Positions 54,868 through 60,505 of a DNA stretch of 60,505 bases are shown piece after piece. The notes below the pieces were generated by a model, which did not search any database, had not been told where the DNA came from, and was given only the letters and a program-made list of their open reading frames with translations. This DNA comes from a virus. The DNA lies in IMG/VR virus record IMGVR_UViG_3300031672_000001, positions 1 through 60,505 of that record, one strand, 5' to 3'. The position numbers and the translations under genes are program-made. Each line of letters begins with the position of its first letter. The first letter of the stretch is position 1.

Positions 54868-55187
54868 CCTGCGGAGTCTCCAGCTCGCCGCCGAGCCGCA
54901 CCACGCGGGCACGGGCACCATACTGGCTTCTCCCGCTCATGCCGTTCAACTCGAAGCCGAACCTCTTGCAAAGCATGTTCGGCCGTGTAGGCGCGCTTCC
55001 GCCAATACGCGATCTGCGCATCGCGCTCAGCTAGGACGCTCCCCAACGTCTCATCACTCGGTTGGAATGGATGCGCTAGCCCATCCGCATCGGGCAGTGG
55101 GTGTGGCCCGGGTGGTATCTCCCGGTGCACTCGATGCTCGCGTGGACGACCACAACCCTCGCGGCCACACAGCTCCCAGTCGCTCAT
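54864..55187 (-). CDS. Hypothetical early protein with Cys pair start, 107 aa
   Basis: The product MSDWELCGREGCGRPREHRV has CGREGC and H/H ligands near the N-terminus, then a coiled segment (LAERDAQIAYWRKRAYTAEH) and a second CPCPRG. Its frame is coupled on both sides. Not recognised. Confidence 0.5.
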   Translation of the reverse strand: MSDWELCGREGCGRPREHRVHREIPPGPHPLPDADGLAHPFQPSDETLGSVLAERDAQIAYWRKRAYTAEHALQEVRLRVERHEREKPVWCPCPRGAARRRAGDSAG

Positions 55188-55324
55188 GTTGACCTCCTGT
55201 CATCCGCGCCCACCAAGGCGCGGCCCTTAGGGCAGTCCATCTCCTCGCGGGGCTTGTACGGCCAGCCAACGCCCAGCTCGTAGGCTGCGAGTTCCCGCAA
55301 GATCGTCAAGCGCTGTTCACTCAT
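55184..55324 (-). CDS. 46-aa early protein
   Basis: ATG at 55324 overlaps the stop of the 31-residue gene (ATGA). The product MSEQRLTILRELAAYELGVG continues with WPYKPREEMDCPKGRAL. Function unknown. Confidence 0.5.
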   Translation of the reverse strand: MSEQRLTILRELAAYELGVGWPYKPREEMDCPKGRALVGADDRRST

Positions 55325-55416
55325 GCCGTCGCCTTCGCCCTCAACCGCGATGCCCAGTCCACTGTCCACAGGTCGATCTCGGCGCGTGGCCCCTTCTCGA
55401 TAGATGGGGTATCCAC
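55321..55416 (-). CDS. 31-aa early protein
   Basis: A GTG at 55416 with GAGG eight bases upstream opens VDTPSIEKGPRAEIDLWTVD, ending RLRAKATA with a TGA that overlaps the next ATG. It lies 10 bases after the transposase stop. Composition and coupling support it. Confidence 0.45.
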   Translation of the reverse strand: MDTPSIEKGPRAEIDLWTVDWASRLRAKATA

Positions 55417-55426
55417 TTTGATGGCC

Positions 55427-56389
55427 TCACAGCATCTTCATCTGAGGCGTGAGCAGGTTCCGGTAGGGATGCGGTTCGGTCACGACGCCCTGCTCGATCA
55501 GTCGGTAGAACAGCAGCCCGCGAGAGCGGCTGGACCGGCGGTTGAAGCGGAACACGTACTCGTCCAGGTAGTAGTCCAACTGCTCGCGACTCATGCCGCC
55601 CTGGTGCGTGCCGAGAAGCCACCGCTTCAAGAGCGACGCGACGCGGTGAGCGTGCGGCATGGCGACGTGCGCGTCCGGCGACTCGGGGTCACTCATGCTC
55701 GTGATTTCGTGCCGATAGTTGAGCTTGCCGATGTCGTTGTAGCCCGCGTAGGCGTCCGTGTGGATGATCGAGCCGCGCTTGACGTTCGCCAACACGAAGT
55801 CGGTCAGCGTGTCCTTCTCGGTGTTCGGGACGCGCGCCAGTCGGACGCGGCCTGCGCCGTGCTCGTGGGCCTCGACGGCGATTACCACGATGGCCTTGCC
55901 GAACGGCGAGCGGCCCTTAGTCTTGGCCGTGGAGAGGCCACCGACGAACGTCTCATCGACCTCGACCGTCACGCCGGGACCGCCGATCATGTCGCGGTCG
56001 GGCCGCACCATCGCACGGCGCAGCTTGTGCATCCACGCCCACGCGGTTTGGTAGGAGCCGAAACCAAGCTCGCGCTTCAAGCCGAGCGCCGAGACGCCGT
56101 TCTTCTGACCGCAGACGTGCCACATGACGTGGAACCACGTCCGCATCGGGTAGCGCGTCTTGTCGAAGATCGTCCTGGACGTGATCGACGTGCGCTTGCG
56201 GCACGCCTTGCAGCGCAGCGTGCCGCCCTTCATCCGCCACGGCTCGTCAATCACTCCACAATGCGGGCACACGAAGCCGTTAGGCCAGCGGATCTGCTCG
56301 ACGTAGGCGAGGCACGCGGCCTCGCTGTCGAACCGTTCGATGAAGTCCTTGAAGGTGCGCGGGTAGTCGGCACTTGCAGCCGGGGTCAT
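55427..56389 (-). CDS. IS1595-family (ISXO2-like) transposase, 320 aa
   Basis: The N-terminus has the zinc ribbon VCPHCGVIDEPWRMKGGTLR, CKACRKRTS, followed by FDKTRYPMRTWFHVMW and LGFGSYQTAWAWMHKLR. The DDE residues are visible: VEVDETFVGG, SIIHTDAYAGY and the Glu of QLDYYLDEYVFRFNRR. The protein appears complete. ATGA joins its start to the preceding gene (56386-56766) and no terminal inverted repeats or target duplications are evident, so it behaves as an operon member rather than a standard insertion sequence. Confidence 0.85.
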   Translation of the reverse strand: MTPAASADYPRTFKDFIERFDSEAACLAYVEQIRWPNGFVCPHCGVIDEPWRMKGGTLRCKACRKRTSITSRTIFDKTRYPMRTWFHVMWHVCGQKNGVSALGLKRELGFGSYQTAWAWMHKLRRAMVRPDRDMIGGPGVTVEVDETFVGGLSTAKTKGRSPFGKAIVVIAVEAHEHGAGRVRLARVPNTEKDTLTDFVLANVKRGSIIHTDAYAGYNDIGKLNYRHEITSMSDPESPDAHVAMPHAHRVASLLKRWLLGTHQGGMSREQLDYYLDEYVFRFNRRSSRSRGLLFYRLIEQGVVTEPHPYRNLLTPQMKML

Positions 56390-56766
56390 TGGCCGTCCCC
56401 AAGTCTTGTGTCCGCAGATGACGGGTCCGAGCGATACTCGGGCCGGGACGGAATCGGAGTCTCCCTCACGGCCTTGGCGAGTGCCCGCGTCACGCGGAAA
56501 GCGTTGGTCGCTTTCTCCGACTGCTTCTTACCGGCGATGGCGTCCGAGCACTCAGCGGCGACAGTCCGCACGATCCACGCTTCACACTCAGTTGGATCGC
56601 CTGCGAGCGCAGCGGTGATACACACACGCGCCTGGGCGCGGTATTCGTCGGCTAGGGCAGCTTCCCACGGCTCGGCCAACAGGTCGCGCCAACGTTTGCC
56701 CTCGGGTGCGTACTCCCGCTCGAATAGGGCGGCGGCCCCAGCCTCTATGGCGTCGTCAGGAATCAT
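56386..56766 (-). CDS. Hypothetical early protein, 126 aa
   Basis: The product MIPDDAIEAGAAALFEREYA with RWRDLLAEPWEAALADEYRA is a helical protein of a kind frequent in actinophage early operons. The C-terminal 20 residues are polar. It overlaps the next gene by 11 bases and the transposase start by four. Function unknown. Confidence 0.55.
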   Translation of the reverse strand: MIPDDAIEAGAAALFEREYAPEGKRWRDLLAEPWEAALADEYRAQARVCITAALAGDPTECEAWIVRTVAAECSDAIAGKKQSEKATNAFRVTRALAKAVRETPIPSRPEYRSDPSSADTRLGDGQ

Positions 56767-56986
56767 TGCGGTACATCATCAAGCTGCGGTTGCATTGTGA
56801 GCAGTTTGCCTGCCTGTCCGCCCCGTTGGCGGACGAGAGGTCCTCTACAAAGGCTGGTTCAGCCTCACCTGCGACGAGGACGGCCTCGACGCACTGAAAG
56901 CACCAACGACGACCTTGGTCGTCGCGGCACCCGATCAGACGGGAGCCTTCGCCATCTCCGCTCGATGGGTAGGTACGGAAGCTCAT
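56756..56986 (-). CDS. Small zinc-binding protein, 76 aa
   Basis: ATG at 56986 overlaps the upstream stop. The product MSFRTYPSSGDGEGSRLIGC has CFQC and CSQC pairs with a central acidic stretch, a zinc-ribbon layout. Not recognised. Confidence 0.5.
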   Translation of the reverse strand: MSFRTYPSSGDGEGSRLIGCRDDQGRRWCFQCVEAVLVAGEAEPAFVEDLSSANGADRQANCSQCNRSLMMYRNDS

Positions 56987-57303
56987 CGGTCGGCCCACCG
57001 CTCTGTGTCGAAGCGGTCCCGCGCAGCCGCTTCGGCGGCCTCCATCTTGGCCGTCTGCTCGCGATTGACAGCGCGCTCGGCGACAAGCTTCGCCGTCTCA
57101 AGCGTCGAGTACTGGTCTACCGGCTCGTCATCTACGTAGAGATTCCAGAACGTGCCGACGTAGCCGTTGGACTCCCGGTCGTCAACGTAGTGGCGCATGA
57201 TCCGCAGGCCGGGGATGCCCTTGGCCTGGTAGCCATCGCAGTAGTCGCCGCTGGCGCTCGGGATACGGCTCCAGACGATCTTGCTTGTAGGCTTGGCTTG
57301 CAT
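56983..57303 (-). CDS. Hypothetical early protein, 106 aa
   Basis: ATG 57303 overlaps the last stop of the broken resolvase gene (TGATG) and has AGGAGG eight bases upstream. The product has a beta-rich core (LRIMRHYVDDRESNGYVGTF, WNLYVDDEPVDQYS) and a C-terminal coiled helix (AERAVNREQTAKMEAAEAAA). Function unknown. Confidence 0.55.
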   Translation of the reverse strand: MQAKPTSKIVWSRIPSASGDYCDGYQAKGIPGLRIMRHYVDDRESNGYVGTFWNLYVDDEPVDQYSTLETAKLVAERAVNREQTAKMEAAEAAARDRFDTERWADR

Positions 57304-57770
57304 CAGGGATACCTCCTGGTGTCAGGCCCCCGGCCGTTCCAGCGGTGCGGGGGCGCTTTGCGTTCTGTAGTTGGATTGTACCACAGATCGGGCCAGCTAA
57401 GTAGATACCCCATCTCGATAGACCCATCCTTTGCGCCTACGGGGAGCTTGTGACAGCCGCTCAGGCAGACGAGTTGGGCGTCATCGTCGTAGGCTAACCC
57501 GTTGAGAGAATCGAGACAACCCTTGATTAGGTTGTCAAGATCCGATGAGGCGTGCGCCCCTTAGAACCGCATCGACGCCGCGAACGGCGCAGCTCCTAAC
57601 GATGGTCGGCCAGCCACCATCCACTCTGCTTGCACGAGCAGGCGGTAGGTCTTCGAGCGTGCCGGCAAGTAATGCTTGCCTCGCTGAGTACGGGAGCGTT
57701 GCAGTGGGACGGGCTTGCCGGGGATGATGAGTTTGATCGCCTCGGACTGCTTGAGGGTCGTGGTGCTCAT
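57303..57770 (-). pseudogene. RusA-type Holliday junction resolvase interrupted by an in-frame TAA
   Basis: One reading frame from ATG 57770 gives IKLIIPGKPVPLQRSRTQR, the RusA opening, then ASMRF followed by TAA (57563-57561, codon 70). Without any frame change it continues GAHASSDLDNLIKGCLDSLN and GLAYDDDAQLV, which hold the catalytic Asp-Leu-Asp, the Lys and the third Asp of RusA. It ends in a TGA that overlaps the next ATG. Family members have Tyr where the TAA lies. The two halves are otherwise intact with stop-start coupling at both ends. Either it is a recent nonsense mutation, a base error, or the stop is read through. Confidence 0.7.
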
Positions 57771-59038
57771 GCGGTCCGCTCACTCGTAGAGGCCAACTCG
57801 TAAGCCATCAGTCGTTCCCCGACCCACTGGGCGACGGGGACGCTGACCGCGTTCCCGCAGGCTGCGTATCCAGGTCCGTCGGGTCGTCGGTGAGCGGCCA
57901 TAGCCAATCGTCGGGGAAGCCCTGAAGGCGCAGGCACTCGATCACCGTCAGGCGCCGCACCGACGACATAGTTGGTGTTGTGGCCTTGGCCGGTGCCTCC
58001 AGGGTCTCGTCGGAGCGCGTAGGCGATGCCTCCGACATCGTTGCTGCCGGGTCGCATGTGGGATCGGACGGTCCCGGCGATGAGAGGCGTGCCGCGGTCG
58101 GTGCCGTCTTCGCCGGCATCGAAGCCCTCGGCTCTGAGGGTATGGGTGATGAGGGCGTCGGTGGCGTCGCTGTCGGTGCCCTTCCCGTAGCGCTTGACGA
58201 TGGCTGGAGCGACTTGGAGGTGTCCGCCGGCAGCCACCTCGGCACTTGTGTCGCCAGTACGCCCGCGCCTAGCCTGGAGCGTGCTGACGATGTTCCTGTC
58301 ATCCTCTTGTCGTCGTCCCGGTGCTGAGACGCCAGGACCGCTAGAGCCTCGGCTAAGGCTCGCGGCAACTCGCAGCCCCGCTTCTCTGCGCGGCGCAAAA
58401 TCCCCGCCGCCGCTCTCGGGCTCAAGTAGAACCTCTCGGGCACTTCGTCCAACAGCACGTCGGGCAACGATGAAGACGCGTCGCCGGCGCTGGGGCACTC
58501 CGAAGTAACGGCTGTCCAACACTCTCCAGGCGAGATCGTGAAACCCGATGTCGCCCAGCGTGCGGACCACGACAGCGAAATCTCGTCCACCGGCGGAACT
58601 GAGCAGGCCGGGGACGTTCTCAAGGACGAGCCATCCGCCAGGTCGAACAAGCTCATCGGCGACGCGGGCGAACTCGAAGAACAGTCCGGAACGCGCTCCG
58701 GCGAGACCGGCGCGCTTACCAGCGACAGAGAGGTCTTGACAGGGGAACCCGCCGCAGAGCAAGTCAACACTGGCGTCCGCACGCCCGAGCGGAACTCGTG
58801 GCCGTTCAGCGTCGGGCTTACCTGCGTCTCGGTCCACTTGTCCGGGTCGGATGGTGGCCCAGCTCCGCGATGAGACTTCTCGAATGTCCTTGAAGCAGGG
58901 GATGTCGGGCCAGTGTCGGGCGAGGATGCCTCGACAGTAGGCATCGGCCTCGCATTGGGCGACGATCCCCATGCCTGCGAGCTCGAAGCCGCGATCGAGT
59001 CCGCCGATGCCGGAGAAGAGGCTGCCGACCGTGAGCAT
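57767..59038 (-). CDS. C5-cytosine DNA methyltransferase with frame-shifted motif IX
   Basis: Motif I is SLFSGIGGLDRGFELAGM, motif IV GGFPCQDLSVAGKRAGLAG with the catalytic PC, motif VI WLVLENVPG and motif VIII GVPQRRRRVFIVA. A long variable target region follows. At codons 360-392 the frame becomes unnatural, while the neighbouring frame reads VRRLTVIECLRLQGFPDDW, the conserved motif IX. The original frame returns for motif X, YAACGNAVSVPVAQWVG. Two compensating one-base changes (near 57958-57964 and 57865-57885) explain this. As written, motif IX is lost, so activity is doubtful. Confidence 0.8.
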   Translation of the reverse strand: MLTVGSLFSGIGGLDRGFELAGMGIVAQCEADAYCRGILARHWPDIPCFKDIREVSSRSWATIRPGQVDRDAGKPDAERPRVPLGRADASVDLLCGGFPCQDLSVAGKRAGLAGARSGLFFEFARVADELVRPGGWLVLENVPGLLSSAGGRDFAVVVRTLGDIGFHDLAWRVLDSRYFGVPQRRRRVFIVARRAVGRSAREVLLEPESGGGDFAPRREAGLRVAASLSRGSSGPGVSAPGRRQEDDRNIVSTLQARRGRTGDTSAEVAAGGHLQVAPAIVKRYGKGTDSDATDALITHTLRAEGFDAGEDGTDRGTPLIAGTVRSHMRPGSNDVGGIAYALRRDPGGTGQGHNTNYVVGAAPDGDRVPAPSGLPRRLAMAAHRRPDGPGYAACGNAVSVPVAQWVGERLMAYELASTSERTA

Positions 59039-59039
59039 G

Positions 59040-59243
59040 TCATGGTTCTTCCTGGACTAAGAATCGTCGATCCGCACTGGTGCCAGAACGACAGAAGTCG
59101 TCATGCACGCAAACCCAGCCGGTATTCGTCCAGATGAGACCAGCCAATCGACGCGCCGAGCGCCCGCAACATGAGCAGTAGTACTTCGGATCGGTTGTGC
59201 AGTCACCGATGCCTCGAGGGTTCGTGCCGCTAGCGTTGTTCAT
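59040..59243 (-). CDS. Small Cys-rich protein, 67 aa
   Basis: ATG 59243 overlaps the upstream stop (ATGA). The product has CTTDPKYYCSCCGRSARR and CVHDDFCRSG, six cysteines and one histidine forming a probable zinc site. It ends one base before the methyltransferase start. Function unknown. Confidence 0.5.
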   Translation of the reverse strand: MNNASGTNPRGIGDCTTDPKYYCSCCGRSARRLAGLIWTNTGWVCVHDDFCRSGTSADRRFLVQEEP

Positions 59244-59404
59244 CGCACCCCTATCTCCCCTACCCGTGCTTGGAGCTTCGCCAAGGTCCGCTCCTCCTTC
59301 TCAGACAACTCGATTGAGCGTGCGCCATGCTGGGCTAACCTTGCGATCACTCGGGCTTGATCGGCACGTAGCCATACGCCGCGCTTGCGAAGATCGGTCC
59401 TCAT
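59240..59404 (-). CDS. 54-aa basic helical protein
   Basis: ATG 59404 overlaps the stop of the 243-residue gene (ATGA) and the TGA overlaps the next ATG. The product MRTDLRKRGVWLRADQARVI, then SIELSEKEERTLAKLQ, is helical and basic. Not recognised. Confidence 0.5.
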   Translation of the reverse strand: MRTDLRKRGVWLRADQARVIARLAQHGARSIELSEKEERTLAKLQARVGEIGVR

Positions 59405-60132
59405 CGCTCGGGCTCCTGCTCGGTGTCCCGGACGGGGAACGCCCTGTCGAGTGCGTCGTTGAAGTCCTTGAGCGCGATCACGTTGACACCCACGTGGGCG
59501 AGGCGTTCCTGCGTGTCGGGGTCATCGCCCAAGAGATCGCCAACGACATTGCCTTCCCTGTAGAGCGCCTGCCGCGCATCCTTGATCGCGTCAAGCGTCC
59601 GATCGCGCGCCTCGGCGAAGGTGAGCCGAGCGTCACGTTCGGCGTTGGCTCTGACGATGCGAGCTTCGAGGCCACCGACGAAGCCACTCACAACAGGATC
59701 GGCGTCCGGTCGCTCGGTGTCCTCACGGGCAACGAACCTTTCGCAACGACAGTCGGGCTTCTCCTCGCAACTGCCAGCGCCTTGTGGCACGTCGCCCTCG
59801 CGAGTCACGGCACTGTGCCAGTACGCTAGGTGGCCGCATTGACAGATCGCGTACTTCTCCGGCGGCTCCTCACGGGTAGCGGAAGCGGTCTGGACGGCAG
59901 CACGTAGCGCAGGGATACTCGCGTGCTGGGTAGCGTTGCGATCCCAGTTGTCGAGAACCCACTTGGCAGCGTCAAGCAACGCACTCTCCGGCGGCTCCTC
60001 ACGGGTAGTGAGAGCGGCCCGAGCCTTTTCGATAGCCCATCCGATCCAAGCCCAGCGCTCGTCCTCGGTTCTAAGCCCAGACGAGGACGTTGCAGCAATC
60101 TCCTTCAGCGCCTCGCGCTCTTGGTCGCTCAC
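59401..60132 (-). CDS. Hypothetical early protein with internal repeat, 243 aa
   Basis: The product has two copies of a helix-TREEPPE unit (residues 35-60 and 80-92), encoded by an exact 24-base DNA repeat (59856-59879 and 59985-60008). A central Cys/His part (ICQCGHLAYWHS, CEEKPDCRCERF) could bind zinc. The C-terminal half is helical (ARLTFAEARDRTLDAIKDAR). Shared phrases with other early genes suggest modular shuffling. Function unknown. Confidence 0.55.
   Translation of the reverse strand: MSDQEREALKEIAATSSSGLRTEDERWAWIGWAIEKARAALTTREEPPESALLDAAKWVLDNWDRNATQHASIPALRAAVQTASATREEPPEKYAICQCGHLAYWHSAVTREGDVPQGAGSCEEKPDCRCERFVAREDTERPDADPVVSGFVGGLEARIVRANAERDARLTFAEARDRTLDAIKDARQALYREGNVVGDLLGDDPDTQERLAHVGVNVIALKDFNDALDRAFPVRDTEQEPER
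59856..60008. repeat. 24-base direct repeat within an early gene
   Basis: TCTCCGGCGGCTCCTCACGG plus GTAG occurs exactly at 59856-59879 and 59985-60008. It encodes TREEPPE in the same frame both times, so it is a duplicated linker segment. Confidence 0.7.
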
Positions 60133-60311
60133 GATCCCTCCTTGACTTCCAACACCTCTCGTAGTCGCTCCAACAAGTCCAGCACGGGAGCCTTCTCGAT
60201 GACCTCGACACGGCGCTCGCCAGCAACGACCGGGGCATCGTCTTTGACGACTTCGATCGACAGAGACCGATTGATCTGACGCAGCGTCCAGGTGCGTGGT
60301 GTCTCAGGCAT
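60129..60311 (-). CDS. 60-aa early protein
   Basis: ATG 60311 overlaps the previous small frame. The product MPETPRTWTLRQINRSLSIE ends LLERLREVLEVKEGS, a phrase related to the end of the gene at 7107. Function unknown. Confidence 0.5.
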   Translation of the reverse strand: MPETPRTWTLRQINRSLSIEVVKDDAPVVAGERRVEVIEKAPVLDLLERLREVLEVKEGS

Positions 60312-60390
60312 CTCCGTCTCCGTTCTCGGCGAGAGCGGCACGGGCTACTTCCCTTGCCTGTTGCTCCGCCTCGGATAGCTCGTCGGGCAT
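60304..60390 (-). CDS. 28-aa acidic peptide
   Basis: ATG 60390 overlaps the upstream TAA (TAATG) and encodes MPDELSEAEQQAREVARAAL, ending ENGDGDA. It overlaps the next gene by eight bases. Short but consistent with the coupling pattern. Confidence 0.45.
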   Translation of the reverse strand: MPDELSEAEQQAREVARAALAENGDGDA

Positions 60391-60505
60391 TACGCCGCCA
60401 CCTTCCTCTCACCACGACACGCTTCGACGATCAAACCCTTCTGACGATCCGTCAGCTCGCGCACCAACCGCGTCTCGCTGATCTGCAACGAGACGAGCAC
60501 GCTCA
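60390..60505 (-). CDS. Partial early gene cut by the right edge
   Basis: The visible end reads VLVSLQISETRLVRELTDRQ, then LIVEACRGERKVAA and TAA. It runs off the right edge; the last bases give SV in frame, and a GTG would be completed by the left end of the window if the molecule is circular. Function unknown. Confidence 0.5.
   Translation of the reverse strand, partial: SVLVSLQISETRLVRELTDRQKGLIVEACRGERKVAA

Noticed and set aside
57808-59043. Alternative minus-strand frame of 411 codons over the methyltransferase
   Set aside because: It is mostly a Ser/Pro-rich shadow; only its final 30 codons (motif IX) are natural, which is explained by two frame changes in the real gene.
1-60505. CRISPR arrays, rRNA genes or a toxin-antitoxin pair
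   Set aside because: No regularly spaced repeats, rRNA-like segments or convincing toxin families were seen; small coupled genes lack the necessary motifs.

Overview
The window is the genome, or nearly the whole genome, of a tailed double-stranded DNA phage with siphovirus-type organisation. It is GC-rich and tightly packed. Most genes lie on the minus strand and are chained by ATGA, GTGA or TGATG stop/start overlaps. GTG and TTG starts, HNH endonucleases, a tape measure of about 1760 residues and a -1 frameshifting tail-assembly chaperone all fit a phage of a high-GC Gram-positive (actinobacterial) host. Two secreted cysteine-containing proteins resemble small exported proteins I associate with Thermoleophilia/Solirubrobacterales, but the host cannot be fixed from this sequence. 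No DNA polymerase, primase or helicase is recognisable. Layout, read in the direction of transcription (right to left): a minus-strand promoter at about 9190-9160 starts an XRE-type regulator and a long early operon (9.07 kb down to 1) of small proteins, a Rad52/Erf-like annealing protein, three HNH nucleases and a DnaD-like replication protein next to a repeat-rich intergenic region. Both window edges cut short genes, and joining the ends would plausibly continue the operon. From 60.5 to 53 kb come further early genes: a C5-cytosine methyltransferase with two compensating frame changes, a RusA-type resolvase broken by an in-frame TAA, an intact IS1595-type transposase embedded in the operon, and a HELLH metalloprotease-like protein. 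The late module follows: small and large terminase (52.9-50.9 kb), portal, MuF-like protein, protease-scaffold fusion with a nested scaffold start, decoration-like protein, major capsid protein (44.7-43.5 kb), connector-like genes and a beta-helix protein (42.2-40.3 kb). A cassette of six glycosyltransferases (three single GT2, one tandem GT2, two GT-B) and two methyltransferases (39.5-31.4 kb) sits inside the head-tail region. One of these methyltransferases is split by a 300-residue intein. Neck genes, major tail protein, an HNH nuclease, the frameshifting chaperone pair, tape measure and two large minor tail proteins (31.1-16.8 kb) complete the virion genes. Between 16.8 and 9.5 kb lies a lysis and accessory region: secreted or lipid-anchored proteins, holin-like membrane proteins, a DUF1003 protein, a TIM-barrel-like lipoprotein, a papain-like protease and an RlpA-like protein, ending in a terminator at about 9.48 kb. 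A remnant of a tyrosine integrase (C-terminal 91 residues) lies between that terminator and the early promoter. Five plus-strand genes interrupt the pattern and look like independently expressed morons: an RF-1/GGQ-domain protein, a small acidic protein, two secreted proteins, and one small gene inside the head operon. Several have a -10-like hexamer only 7-9 bases before the start codon, suggesting leaderless transcripts. Four frame lesions in the early genes and none evident in the virion genes may be true decay or assembly errors.
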